Source: Streptomyces platensis (lineage in GTDB: Bacteria > Actinomycetota > Actinomycetes > Streptomycetales > Streptomycetaceae). Taken from it: a DNA stretch of 64,000 nt. Shown piece after piece: positions 33,757-42,319 of the stretch. The stretch covers positions 1,178,001 through 1,242,000 of the forward strand of contig NZ_CP023691.1 of NCBI RefSeq assembly GCF_008704855.1, read 5' to 3'. Position 1 is the first letter of the stretch. Each line of letters starts with the position of its first letter. The notes beneath the pieces were generated by a model. The model was not told the DNA's origin. It ran no database searches and worked only from the letters and a program-made list of their open reading frames with translations. A program made the position numbers and the translations under genes.

Positions 33757-34596
33757 ATGCCGAGACTTGCTGCCGCGCTGCGCGGCCTTGCTGCCACTGC
33801 CGCTGCGTTGATCGCTGTCACCGCGCTCTCGCCGAACGCGACGGCGGGCACCGCCGTCCGCCCGGAGTCGGCGTCGCCGCCCGCCCACGACCCCAAGGCG
33901 CCACGGGAGTTCGTATCGCTGCGCAGCGTGGACCCCACGATCATTCAGGAGATGCGCTACTTCACCCCGCACAACTTCATGGGGGTCCCGGTGACCGGCT
34001 ACCGGGCTCCGATGTGCCTGCTGACGCGGGACGCGGCGCGGGCACTGCACCGGGCGCAGGTGTCGTTCCTGCGCCGCGGATACTCCCTCAAGGTCTATGA
34101 CTGCTACCGCCCGCAGCGCGCCGTGGACCACTTCGTGTCCTGGGCCAAGGACCTCGGCGACCAGCGGATGAAGGGCGAGTTCTATCCGCGGGTCGATAAG
34201 TCGACGCTCTTCCGGGACGGCTATATCGCGGAGAAGTCCGGGCACAGCCGGGGCAGCACCGTCGATCTGACGCTGGTGCGGCTGCCCGCGCTGCCGACCC
34301 GGCCGTACGTCCCCGGGGAGCCACTGGCGCCCTGTTACGGCCCGAAGGCGGTCCGCTTCCCGGACAATTCGGTGGACATGGGCACCGGCTTCGACTGCTT
34401 CGACACCCTGGCGCACACCCTCGACCCACGGATCACGGGCGCCCGACGGGCCCACCGCCTGCTGCTGAAGGACGGCCTGGAGCGCGCCGGATTCGTCAAC
34501 TACCCGAACGAGTGGTGGCACTACACCTTCACGCCAGAGACCTTCCCGGACACGTATTTCGACTTTCCGATAGGGGGGCGGGCGGTGGGGCGGTAG
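33757..34596 (+). CDS. Secreted M15D D-alanyl-D-alanine dipeptidase (VanX-type)
   Basis: 279 residues. A signal peptide is clear (LRGLAATAAALIAVTALSPNATA). The zinc site is SGHSRGSTVDLTL (His and Asp) plus NEWWHYTF (catalytic Glu and third ligand His), with YDCYRPQRAVDHF the substrate Arg region. It matches VanX/DdpX dipeptidases that split D-Ala-D-Ala, but export suggests a role in cell-wall turnover or peptide scavenging rather than vancomycin resistance; no vanH or vanA is nearby. ATG 33757 is used; it has little ribosome site but is where the signal peptide begins. Single gene. Confidence 0.9.
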   Translation: MPRLAAALRGLAATAAALIAVTALSPNATAGTAVRPESASPPAHDPKAPREFVSLRSVDPTIIQEMRYFTPHNFMGVPVTGYRAPMCLLTRDAARALHRAQVSFLRRGYSLKVYDCYRPQRAVDHFVSWAKDLGDQRMKGEFYPRVDKSTLFRDGYIAEKSGHSRGSTVDLTLVRLPALPTRPYVPGEPLAPCYGPKAVRFPDNSVDMGTGFDCFDTLAHTLDPRITGARRAHRLLLKDGLERAGFVNYPNEWWHYTFTPETFPDTYFDFPIGGRAVGR

Positions 34597-35093
34597 GAGC
34601 GGCGGGCGAGCGCCGGGCCATCCGGGTCCGGTGCCGGAGCCGGAGCCGGAGTGTCTGCGGGCTGGTCACCTGCGGGCCGGGGCACGGCATCACCCCCGTC
34701 GATCCCGTGCCCCGGACCCTGTTGTGGGGGACGCCGCCGGGGCGCGTCCGGTTCGGCGAAATCCGGAGCGGCATTTCGTTCGGGCGTTGATTCCTCCGGG
34801 CGGCCGTCGCGTCGGCCGCCGAGGGCGCGGGGGCCGGGAGGGCCGGATGCCGGGGGCCAGGCTGCGGACGAGGTGGGGCCGTGGCATGAAGGAACGCGGC
34901 CGGCGATGCCCGGCGGACGCCCCCCATCCTGCGGGCGCTCCCTCTCGCCTCACCCTGTGGCCGCTCCCCCTCGCGAGCAGCTTGATCACCCGGAGGCCGT
35001 GCTGGACCGGGGTTCCGCGCCGGGCGGTGGCGTGCCAGAATTTCTGACGTTCCGTCAGTTCTGCTGTTCTCGGTCTGCGGTTGAGGAGGTTCT
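34597..35093. other. Intergenic region before the OB-fold/thiolase fusion gene
   Basis: About 500 bp with no supportable gene. Open frames here have wrong-position GC bias. The right end holds the inverted repeat CTGACGTTCCGTCAG and a GAGGAGG ribosome site before GTG 35094. Confidence 0.5.
35044..35058. promoter_or_regulatory. Palindromic operator-like site before the OB-fold/thiolase gene
   Basis: CTGACG-TTC-CGTCAG has perfect 6-bp arms, 35 bases before the start codon. CTGACG-N3-CGTCAG motifs are, from memory, seen before acyl-CoA/thiolase genes controlled by TetR-type repressors in actinomycetes; the regulator is not in the window. Confidence 0.55.
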
Positions 35094-37013
35094 GTGGCGC
35101 GTACGCGGAAGCCGGTGGTGCCGGGGTGGTTCGACCAGGACGCGGCGGACTTCCGGCTGCTGGGGACCCGGTGCCGGGACTGTGGCGCGGTGTTCTTCCC
35201 CCGGGAGGACACCTTTTGCCGCAACCCCGTGTGCGGGGGCGGCGAGCTGGCGGAGGTGCCGCTGTCCCGGCGCGGCACGGTCTGGTCGTACACCGACAGC
35301 CGCTATCGCCCGCCCGCCCCCTACGTCTCCGACCCCGACGCCGTATGGGAGCCGTACCTGCTGGTCGCGGTGGAACTGGCGGAGGAGCGGATGGTGGTCC
35401 TCGGCCAGGCCGCGCCCGGCGTCCGCGCCGCGGATCTCACCATGGGCACGGAGGTCGAGCTGGTGCCGGGGGTGCTCCACGAGGACGCGGAACACGTCTG
35501 GACGACCTGGCAGTGGCGGTTGGCGGGGGGCGGGCGTGGGGGCGGGCGTGGGGGCGGGGGCGGGGGCGGGGGCGAGTCGATATCCGCGTCGCGGAGGCCG
35601 GGTACGCCCGGGGCGGTACCCGCCGCCCGGGGACCAGTGCCCGCTGCCCCGGAAGCGGTACCTGCGGATGCGGTACCCGCGGATGCGGTACCCGCGTCTC
35701 TACACCCGCCCACCCCCCGAAGGGGGGTGGGCGGCGGGGAAAAAAATAGCGCCGTGGGTGGGCGGCGGGTAGATAGGCGCCCCCAAGCGCGCCTCGCCCC
35801 AGGCCCCGCCGGCGGAAGCAGCGCGAGTGGCGATGTGGCCGTGCTCGGTGCCGGTATGCATCCCTGGGGCAAGTGGGGGCACAGCTTCGTCGAGTACGGG
35901 ACGAAGGCGGCCCGGGCCGCGCTCGCGGATGCCGGGCTCGACTGGCGCGCCGTGCAGAGCGTGGTCGGTGCGGACACGGTACGCGGCGGCTACCCCGGGT
36001 ATGTGGCCGGGGCGACTTTCGCCAAGGCGCTGGGCTGGCAGGGCGCCCGGGTGACCAGCGTCTACGCGGCCTGTGCGTCGGGCGCCCAGGCCATCAACAC
36101 CGCACGGGCGCAGATTCTCTCAGGGATGGCGGACGTCGCCCTGGTGGTGGGCGCCGACGCCGCGCCCAAGGGGTTCTTCACCCCGGCGGGCGGCGAACGG
36201 CCCGACGACCCGGACTGGTTGCGGTTCCGGGTGCTGGGGGCCACCAACCCGGCGTACTTCGGGCTGTACGCGCGCCGCCGGATGGCCCTGTACGGCGACA
36301 CCACCGACGACTTCGCGCAGGTGAAGGTGAAGAACTCGGCGGCGGGCGCGGCCAATCCGTACGCCCGCTACCGCAAGGCGGTCACCGCGCAGGAGGTCGC
36401 GGCATCCGCCGTGGTCGCCGATCCGCTGCGGCTGCTGGACATCTGCGCCACCTCCGACGGCGCCGCGGCACTGGTCCTCACCAGCATGGAGTTCGCGCGC
36501 CGGCACGGCGCCACGGACCCGGTCCGGATTCGCGCGGTCTCCACGGCCACCCCGCACTATCCGCGGACCGTACTGGACCTGCCGGATATCGCCACCGACT
36601 CCGCGGCCGCCGTACCGGAGCCGGAGACCGGCTTCCGGGCATCGATCGCGCGCACCGCCTACGAGGAGGCCGGGATCGGCCCCGAAGACCTCTCGCTGGC
36701 CGAGGTCTACGACCTCTCCACCGCCCTGGAGCTGGAGTGGTACGAGGATCTGGGGCTGTGCGGCGCCGGTGAGGGCGCCAAGCTGCTGCGGGACGGTGCG
36801 ACGGCGCTGGGCGGGCGGCTGCCGGTCAATACCAGCGGCGGTCTGGCCTCCTTCGGCGAGGCGGTGCCGGCCCAGGCCATCGCCCAGGTCTGCGAACTGA
36901 CCTGGCAGCTGCGGGGCCAGGCGGGTGCACGGCAGGTGCCGGCTGCCCGGGTGGGGGTGACCGCCAATCAGGGGCTGTTCGGACACGGGTCAGCCGTAGT
37001 CGCGGTGCGGTGA
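35094..37013 (+). CDS. Fused DUF35 OB-fold/zinc-ribbon and thiolase (lipid-transfer) protein
   Basis: 639 residues. Residues 1-140 are a DUF35 protein: rubredoxin-like zinc ribbon with CRDC and CRNPVC, then an OB-fold (WSYTDSRYRPP, YLLVAVELAEERMVVLGQA). Residues about 140-245 are a Gly-, then Pro/Ala-rich linker. From about 246 (VAVLGAGMHPWGKWGHSFVEYGT) a non-condensing thiolase/SCP2-like domain follows, with SVYAACASGAQAIN, DICATSDGAAALVL, PVNTSGGLASFGEAVPAQ and GLFGHGSAVVAV. The two parts are normally separate proteins that form an aldolase or thiolase complex in sterol and acyl-CoA breakdown (compare ChsH2-Ltp2). GTG 35094 follows GAGGAGG. The single frame should be verified, as an A7 tract lies in the linker. 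Confidence 0.85.
   Translation: MARTRKPVVPGWFDQDAADFRLLGTRCRDCGAVFFPREDTFCRNPVCGGGELAEVPLSRRGTVWSYTDSRYRPPAPYVSDPDAVWEPYLLVAVELAEERMVVLGQAAPGVRAADLTMGTEVELVPGVLHEDAEHVWTTWQWRLAGGGRGGGRGGGGGGGGESISASRRPGTPGAVPAARGPVPAAPEAVPADAVPADAVPASLHPPTPRRGVGGGEKNSAVGGRRVDRRPQARLAPGPAGGSSASGDVAVLGAGMHPWGKWGHSFVEYGTKAARAALADAGLDWRAVQSVVGADTVRGGYPGYVAGATFAKALGWQGARVTSVYAACASGAQAINTARAQILSGMADVALVVGADAAPKGFFTPAGGERPDDPDWLRFRVLGATNPAYFGLYARRRMALYGDTTDDFAQVKVKNSAAGAANPYARYRKAVTAQEVAASAVVADPLRLLDICATSDGAAALVLTSMEFARRHGATDPVRIRAVSTATPHYPRTVLDLPDIATDSAAAVPEPETGFRASIARTAYEEAGIGPEDLSLAEVYDLSTALELEWYEDLGLCGAGEGAKLLRDGATALGGRLPVNTSGGLASFGEAVPAQAIAQVCELTWQLRGQAGARQVPAARVGVTANQGLFGHGSAVVAVR
35655..35734 (+). repeat. 15-bp tandem repeat and strong hairpin inside the fusion linker
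   Basis: GCGGTACCCGCGGAT occurs 2.8 times (35655-35696, coding AVPAD). Directly after, CCGCCCACCCCCC (35706-35718) pairs with GGGGGGTGGGCGG (35722-35734), 13 perfect pairs with a GAA loop, followed by CGGGGAAAAAAATAG. On the plus strand the A-run rules out a normal terminator. Confidence 0.8.
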
Positions 37014-37152
37014 GGGCGGGCGGGCCGACGGGCGAGCGGACGGGCGGACGGGCGGAGGGACGGGCCAACGGGCCAAGGCACCAAGCCCAGTCCCCCAACA
37101 CCCGCCCCGGTACGCGACCTTGACGCCCCCTCACCACCGGTGAACACTTCCG

Positions 37153-37168
37153 GATGCCAGTCGGCATC
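37153..37168. promoter_or_regulatory. Inverted repeat upstream of glpF
   Basis: GATGCC-AGTC-GGCATC, perfect 6-bp arms, lies about 110 bases before the glpF start and close to where a promoter is expected. It may be an operator for glycerol control; no gylR-like gene is adjacent. Confidence 0.4.
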
Positions 37169-37280
37169 GCCGTACTCAGGCACCCCGGCCGGGTGGCAGC
37201 GGCTGTCCGCTGCCCGCCGGTGGCACGCACCCTGCACGGAGGACCGGGGGACGTCCCCGGGCGAGGGACAAGGAGCCGCC

Positions 37281-38048
37281 ATGTATTCCAATGGGGACAT
37301 CGTCGTCGGTGAAGTGATCGGCACCGCGATACTCACTCTTTTCGGCGCCGGTGTCTGCGCCGCCGTCACCCTGCACTATTCGAAGGCGAAGAGCGCCGGC
37401 TGGGTCGTGATCGCCTTCGGGTGGGGCATGGCCGTACTGGCCGGGGCCTACACCGCGGCGCCGCTGTCCGGCGGGCATCTCAACCCCGCGGTGACGCTGG
37501 GCTCGGCGGTCGCGGGCGGTACCGAGTGGTCGAAGGTGCCGCTGTACGTCCTGGCACAGATGGCCGGCGCGGTGATCGGCGCCGTACTGGCCTGGGCGCT
37601 GTATTACGCGCAGTTCGCCGCCAACGCCGAGCAGAGCAAGGCCCAGCCGACGCTGGGGATCTTCTCCACCGCCCCGGAGATCCGCAAGCCGGCTGCCAAC
37701 CTGGTGACCGAGATCATCGCGACCATCGGTCTGGTGCTGCCGCTGCTGTTCTTCGGTCAGAACAAGGGTATCGGCATCGGCCAGGTCCCCGGCGAGCATG
37801 CCGGGATCTACGGCTCCGGGATCAATGTGCTGCTCGTCGCGCTGCTGGTCGTCGGCATCGGGCTGTCACTGGGCGGGCCCACCGGCTATGCCATCAATCC
37901 CGCCCGGGACCTCGGCCCGCGCTTGGTGCACGCCCTGCTGCCGATACCCAACAAGGGTTCCTCCGACTGGAGTTACTCCTGGATTCCGGTGGCCGGGCCG
38001 CTGATCGGCGCGGTGCTGTCCGGTCTGGTCTTCAACGCGGCGTTCTGA
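37281..38048 (+). CDS. glpF: Glycerol uptake facilitator (aquaglyceroporin)
   Basis: 255 residues, six membrane segments with the two half-helix motifs [11 protein letters not shown] and [13 protein letters not shown]. The Asp after NPAR marks glycerol rather than water channels. It lets glycerol diffuse into the cell. ATG 37281 follows AAGGAG. glpK begins 80 bp downstream, so the pair forms a glycerol uptake and phosphorylation unit. glpD is not in the window. Confidence 0.95.
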   Translation: MYSNGDIVVGEVIGTAILTLFGAGVCAAVTLHYSKAKSAGWVVIAFGWGMAVLAGAYTAAPLSGGHLNPAVTLGSAVAGGTEWSKVPLYVLAQMAGAVIGAVLAWALYYAQFAANAEQSKAQPTLGIFSTAPEIRKPAANLVTEIIATIGLVLPLLFFGQNKGIGIGQVPGEHAGIYGSGINVLLVALLVVGIGLSLGGPTGYAINPARDLGPRLVHALLPIPNKGSSDWSYSWIPVAGPLIGAVLSGLVFNAAF

Positions 38049-38127
38049 CCCTGCCGGGGCGGGGCCACCAGGCCCGCCTCGTGGCCCCGCTGCACCCACT
38101 CACCAGGACTTCAGGAGGCGTGACGGC

Positions 38128-39666
38128 ATGACGGAGCGAACCGGGAAGAGCGAGAAGTACGTCGCCGCGATCGATCAGGGCACCACGTCGAGCCGCTGCA
38201 TCATCTTCGACCACGGCGGGGCGATCGTCGCCGTCGACCAGCGCGAGCACCGGCAGATCTTCCCCAAGCCGGGCTGGGTGGAGCATGACGCCACCGAGAT
38301 CTGGTCGAAGGTGCAGGCGGTGGTGGCGGGCGCGCTCGCGAAGGCGGGGCTGCGCGCGGACCAGCTCAGTGCGCTGGGCATCACCAACCAGCGGGAGACC
38401 ACGGTCCTGTGGGACCGGGCCACCGGCCGGCCGGTGCACCATGCGATCGTCTGGCAGGACACCCGTACGTCTCAGCTGTGCGCGGAGCTGGGCGGCGCGG
38501 ACGGTCAGGACCGCTTCCGGGAGGCCACCGGACTGCCGCTGGCCAGCTACTTCTCCGGGCCGAAGGCCGCCTGGCTGCTGGATGAGGTGCCGGGGCTGCG
38601 GGCCCGTGCCGAGCGCGGGGAGATCGCCTTCGGCACCATCGACTCCTGGCTGATCTGGAATCTGACCGGCGGCACCGACGGCGGAGTGCATGTCACGGAT
38701 GTGACCAACGCGGGCCGCACGATGCTGATGAACCTGTCCACTCTCCAGTGGGATCCGGCGATCCTGTCGGCGATGAATGTGCCGGCCGCGATCCTGCCGG
38801 AGATCAGGTCGTCGGCGGAGGTGTACGGCACGGCCGTGGGGCAGCTGCACGGAGTGCCGGTGGCGTCCGCGCTCGGCGACCAGCAGGCGGCCGTCTTCGG
38901 CCAGACCTGCTACGGCGTCGGCGAGGCCAAGAACACCTACGGCACCGGCTCGTTCCTGCTGCTGAACACCGGCAACCGCCCGGTCCCGTCAAAGAACGGG
39001 CTGCTGACGACCATGGGCTACCAGCTCGGCGGGGAGGCTCCCGTCTACTGCCTGGAGGGGTCCATCGCCATCACCGGAGCCCTGGTGCAGTGGTTCCGCG
39101 ATCAGCTGGGCCTCATCGCCTCGGCCGACGAGATCGAGCCGCTGGCGGCGAGCGTCCCGGACAACGGCGGGGCGTATGTCGTGCCGGCGTTCTCCGGTCT
39201 GTTCGCACCGTATTGGCGCTCCGACGCCCGTGGCGTCATCACGGGTCTGACCGGCTTCGTCACCAAGGCGCATCTGGCGCGTGCCGTCCTGGAGGCGACC
39301 AGCTGGCAGACCCGGGAAGTGGTGGACGCCATGTACCAGGACTCGGGTGTGCAGATCACCCAGCTGAAGGTCGACGGCGGAATGACCGCGAACCAGCTGC
39401 TGATGCAGCATCAGGCGGATGTGCTGGGGGTGCCGGTGATCCGTCCGGTGATCTCGGAGACCACCTGTCTGGGGGCGGCGTACGCGGCCGGGCTGGCGAC
39501 CGGTGTCTGGCAGGACCTGGACGAGCTGCGGAGCCACTGGCAGCGGGACACGGAGTGGACGCCGCGGATGGACGCGGCGGCCCGCGACCGCGAGTTCGCC
39601 AACTGGCGCAAGGCCGTGGAGCGGAGCTTCGGCTGGCTGGCCGAGGACGGCTCGGCAGGCTCGTAG
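38128..39666 (+). CDS. glpK: Glycerol kinase
   Basis: 512 residues, normal length. [16 protein letters not shown] is the phosphate-binding loop, [31 protein letters not shown] and [14 protein letters not shown] are FGGY-kinase motifs, and [22 protein letters not shown] closes the ATP site. It makes sn-glycerol 3-phosphate. ATG 38128 follows AGGAGGCG. Confidence 0.97.
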   Translation: MTERTGKSEKYVAAIDQGTTSSRCIIFDHGGAIVAVDQREHRQIFPKPGWVEHDATEIWSKVQAVVAGALAKAGLRADQLSALGITNQRETTVLWDRATGRPVHHAIVWQDTRTSQLCAELGGADGQDRFREATGLPLASYFSGPKAAWLLDEVPGLRARAERGEIAFGTIDSWLIWNLTGGTDGGVHVTDVTNAGRTMLMNLSTLQWDPAILSAMNVPAAILPEIRSSAEVYGTAVGQLHGVPVASALGDQQAAVFGQTCYGVGEAKNTYGTGSFLLLNTGNRPVPSKNGLLTTMGYQLGGEAPVYCLEGSIAITGALVQWFRDQLGLIASADEIEPLAASVPDNGGAYVVPAFSGLFAPYWRSDARGVITGLTGFVTKAHLARAVLEATSWQTREVVDAMYQDSGVQITQLKVDGGMTANQLLMQHQADVLGVPVIRPVISETTCLGAAYAAGLATGVWQDLDELRSHWQRDTEWTPRMDAAARDREFANWRKAVERSFGWLAEDGSAGS

Positions 39667-39683
39667 CGCGGCGGGACAGAGAC

Positions 39684-39720
39684 GTACGGCCGGTGCCCGG
39701 ACGGCGGGTACCGGCCGTAC
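39684..39720. terminator. Bidirectional terminator between glpK and cvnD
   Basis: GTACGGCCGGTGCCCG (39684-39699) pairs with CGGGTACCGGCCGTAC (39705-39720), 16 pairs including one G-U, with a 5-base loop. It lies between convergent genes. Confidence 0.85.
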
Positions 39721-39731
39721 CTTCCTGCCCG

Positions 39732-40343
39732 TCAGGGCACCGCGGGCTCCCGCCGGCGGGCGCTGGTCCGCATCGCGTGCTCGACGACGGAGATCAGCAC
39801 ATCCCGTGCGGAGTCCTTCAGCCGGGCGTCGCACAGCATCACCGGCACCTGGGGGTCGAGGTCCAGGGCGTCCCGTACGGCCTGCGGCGGGTAGCGGTCG
39901 GCGCCGTCGAAGCAGTTGACGGCGACGGTGAAGGGCAGTCCGCGCCGCTCGAAGTAGTCGATCGCGGCGAAGCTGTCGGCGAGCCGGCGGGTGTCGGCGA
40001 GCACCACCGCGCCGAGCGCCCCGCGCGCCAGCTCGTCCCACAGGAACCAGAAGCGGTCCTGGCCCGGGGTGCCGAAGAGATAGAGGACCAGTTCCTCGTT
40101 GACGGTGATCCGTCCGAAGTCCATCGCGACGGTGGTGGTGGTCTTGGCCTCCACCCCGTCGAGGTCGTCGACCGGCCGGCCCGCCTCGGTGAGCCGTTCC
40201 TCGGTACGCAGCGGTTTGATCTCGCTGACGGCGCCGACCAGGGTGGTCTTACCGACCCCGAAGCCGCCCGCGACCAGGATCTTGAGCGTCACCGGTTCGA
40301 CGGCGGCGGACCGTCGGCGGCGATCGGAACGCCCGAAGGCCAT
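39732..40343 (-). CDS. cvnD: Conservon GTP/ATP-binding protein (CvnD)
   Basis: 203 residues. The P-loop GGFGVGKTTLVGAVSE, TTVAMDFGRI (switch region) and FGTPGQDRFWFLWDEL make it a CvnD/MglA-like small G protein. In conservons CvnD works with the CvnA sensor, the roadblock protein CvnB and the DUF742 protein CvnC at the membrane. Here it lies 3.9 kb from cvnC, beyond four unrelated genes, with its own upstream region and terminator, so it is expressed separately. ATG 40343 follows AGGAGAAG. It could instead belong to a lost second conservon. Confidence 0.92.
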   Translation of the reverse strand: MAFGRSDRRRRSAAVEPVTLKILVAGGFGVGKTTLVGAVSEIKPLRTEERLTEAGRPVDDLDGVEAKTTTTVAMDFGRITVNEELVLYLFGTPGQDRFWFLWDELARGALGAVVLADTRRLADSFAAIDYFERRGLPFTVAVNCFDGADRYPPQAVRDALDLDPQVPVMLCDARLKDSARDVLISVVEHAMRTSARRREPAVP

Positions 40344-40507
40344 GGGATTCTTCTCCTGAATTGCCGGGTAAACGGGTGGAGCTCACGCTTGATCCCGAGC
40401 CTCGGCGCACGGGCAGCAGGTGCAAGGGAACGGTACAACGTGCTCAGCACGGCGCCCACTTGAGATGTGTCACGCTCGGGACACGCCGTGGGGCAGAGGT
40501 CGCCAAC

Positions 40508-40523
40508 CTGCCCAAATGGGCAG
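40508..40523. promoter_or_regulatory. Palindrome upstream of cvnD
   Basis: CTGCCCA-AA-TGGGCAG, perfect 7-bp arms, lies about 165 bases before the cvnD start, in the 220-bp gap that must hold its promoter. Confidence 0.4.
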
Positions 40524-40563
40524 TGGGCGATGGTTGGTGGTGGGGGCGCGGAGCCGTATGCGG

Positions 40564-41175
40564 TCAGCGCGGGGTGAGGGCGCCGGGCCGGTCGAGCAGG
40601 CCCAGCACGCTCACGAGGCTGGATTCGATGAAGGCGCAGAGCTCGTCCTGGGCGCCGGGCTCCTCGGCGGGCCAGCTGATGACCGCCTCCTCGGCGAACG
40701 CCATCCAGGCGCGGGAGGCCAGTGCGAGCCGCGGGGCGTCCGGCATGCCGAGCCGCCGCTGGCCGTCGCACACCCGCCGGGCGAGGGTCTCCCGGGTCGC
40801 GCCGACGATGTCGGTGACGGCGGGGTGGCTGCCGGCGGCGCCCCGTACCAGGGCGAGATACACCTGACGGTGTTCCAGGACGTAGGACACGAAGCCGGCG
40901 ATGAAGGACCGCATCCAGGCGACCGGCTCCAGTGAGCCGTCCGGTTCCGTCGCGGCGGTGAAGCGGTCGCAGGCGGCGCTGACCACCGCGCGGTAGAAGT
41001 CGCGCTTGGAGTCGAAGTAGTGGAAGAGCAGTCCGCGGGAGATCCCGGCCCGGCGGGCGACCTCATCGGTGGACAGCTCGTCCAGGGAACGGTCGGCGAG
41101 CATCTCCAGACCGATGCCGACCAGCTGCTCCCTGCGCTGGTCGGGCGTGAGGCGGGTGGTTCGCTTGCCGGACAT
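40564..41175 (-). CDS. TetR family transcriptional regulator
   Basis: 203 residues. LSTDEVARRAGISRGLLFHYFDSKRDFYRAVVSAA is the TetR helix-turn-helix; the C-terminal ligand domain is all-helical and of ordinary length. It sits 60 bp downstream of an alpha/beta hydrolase gene on the same strand, and two inverted repeats before that hydrolase are the obvious operator candidates. A hairpin lies in the gap between the two genes. Ligand unknown. Confidence 0.9.
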   Translation of the reverse strand: MSGKRTTRLTPDQRREQLVGIGLEMLADRSLDELSTDEVARRAGISRGLLFHYFDSKRDFYRAVVSAACDRFTAATEPDGSLEPVAWMRSFIAGFVSYVLEHRQVYLALVRGAAGSHPAVTDIVGATRETLARRVCDGQRRLGMPDAPRLALASRAWMAFAEEAVISWPAEEPGAQDELCAFIESSLVSVLGLLDRPGALTPR

Positions 41176-41190
41176 GCCCGCAGTTTACGG

Positions 41191-41229
41191 CGGCGGGAGG
41201 CCGGGACGGCCGCGATGTCCCGGCCCGCC
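41191..41229 (-). terminator. Hairpin between hydrolase and tetR genes
   Basis: GGCCGGGAC (41199-41207) pairs with GTCCCGGCC (41217-41225), and flanking GGCGGG / CCCGCC segments extend the stem. It could be a partial terminator that lowers tetR expression relative to the hydrolase. Confidence 0.5.
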
Positions 41230-41235
41230 ACGGCG

Positions 41236-42105
41236 TCAGACGTACTGTCCGAGGTGCGCCAGGATCGGCGGCATGACGAGGCCGGGGGCCTCTTCGGGCA
41301 GCCAGTGGCTGGCCCCCTCCAGGGCTTCGAAGCGGTACGGGCCGTCCACCCACTCCCCCGTCGACTCGGCCGCGCCCCGGCCCAGGGCGACGTCCTCGCT
41401 GCCCCACAGGAAGAGGGTGGGGACGGTGATCCGGCCGGCCGGTACGGAGATGACCGACTCCGGGGCGCGGTACCAGTTCAGCGTGGCGGTGAGGGCGCCC
41501 GGTGCGGAGAGCCGGCGGACGTTGTCGTCCACCAGGGCGGCGGGCACCTTGCCGCCGTACGCGGCGCGCAGCCGGGCGGCGTCGTCGGCGAGCAGGGCGG
41601 CCTCCGCGGCGCCGTCGTCGCGGCGGAAGAAGCGGACGTAGTCGAGCATGTGGTGCTGGGCGGAGTCCTCGGCGGCCGCGCGGTTGAGTGCGTCCGGGTG
41701 CGGAGTGGCCAGCACGGTCAGGGACTTCAGCCGCTCGGGGTGGGCGCCGGCCACCGCCCAGGCGACCATGCCGCCCCAGTCGTGCGAGACCAGGTGGAAG
41801 CGGCCCGCGCCCTGGGAATCAGCGAAGGCAAGGGCGTCGGCGACGAGTTCGGGCACCGCGTAGTCGGCGATCCGGGGCGGGCGGGCGCGCGGGGAGTAGC
41901 CTCGCTGGTCGACGGCGACGGCGCGGTAGCCGGCCGCGCCGAGGGCGGTGAGCACGTCGCTCCAGGAGTCGGCGAATTCGGGCCAGCCGTGCAGCAGCAG
42001 GACGAACTCTCCGTCGGTGGGCCCGCAGGCCAGGGCGTCGTAGGTGTGCTGGCCGACCTGGATCTCCAGGTGGTCGAAGGGTGCCGGGGTCGCGTCCGGG
42101 GCCAT
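41236..42105 (-). CDS. Alpha/beta hydrolase, epoxide-hydrolase-like
   Basis: 289 residues. LLLHGWPEFADSW holds the oxyanion HGxP motif, LVSHDWGGMVAW the nucleophile elbow with Asp (the epoxide hydrolase/dehalogenase type rather than Ser), GSEDVALG the acid region and GASHWLPEEAP the His. It likely opens an epoxide or dehalogenates a small substrate. ATG 42105 follows AAGGAG. It is probably the first gene of a hydrolase-tetR operon. The substrate cannot be inferred. Confidence 0.88.
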   Translation of the reverse strand: MAPDATPAPFDHLEIQVGQHTYDALACGPTDGEFVLLLHGWPEFADSWSDVLTALGAAGYRAVAVDQRGYSPRARPPRIADYAVPELVADALAFADSQGAGRFHLVSHDWGGMVAWAVAGAHPERLKSLTVLATPHPDALNRAAAEDSAQHHMLDYVRFFRRDDGAAEAALLADDAARLRAAYGGKVPAALVDDNVRRLSAPGALTATLNWYRAPESVISVPAGRITVPTLFLWGSEDVALGRGAAESTGEWVDGPYRFEALEGASHWLPEEAPGLVMPPILAHLGQYV

Positions 42106-42124
42106 GGCGGCGGATCTCCTTCTG

Positions 42125-42173
42125 TTGACAGCTGCTCAATAGGCACCGTACCGCGCCATTGAGCGTTGCTCAA
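42125..42173. promoter_or_regulatory. Two related inverted-repeat operators before the hydrolase gene
   Basis: TTGAGC-GTT-GCTCAA (42159-42173) is a perfect palindrome, and TTGACAGCTGCTCAA (42125-42139) is a partial copy 34 bp away. They lie 20-68 bp upstream of the hydrolase start, where the adjacent TetR protein would be expected to bind. Confidence 0.6.
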
Positions 42174-42319
42174 CAAAGCCCGCACGTCGTGCCCTGGGCA
42201 GGCCGGGCGCCCCTCCCCCGGGCCGCGGCTCGGCCGTCAAGAGCCCACCCGTCGGCGGTAATCTGAAACCCAGCAGCGTGTCGCCGTACCGGGGGGCCGA
42301 TCCGGAGCGGAAGTGCTGG

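Noticed and set aside
33757..34596. Vancomycin resistance vanX
   Set aside because: A signal peptide is present and vanH, vanA, vanR/S are absent; more likely a secreted cell-wall or peptide dipeptidase.
35706..35750. Intrinsic terminator or programmed -1 frameshift signal in the fusion gene
   Set aside because: On the plus strand an A-run, not a T-run, follows the hairpin; and the hairpin lies before, not after, the A7 tract, the wrong side for a classic -1 signal. Kept only as an oddity.
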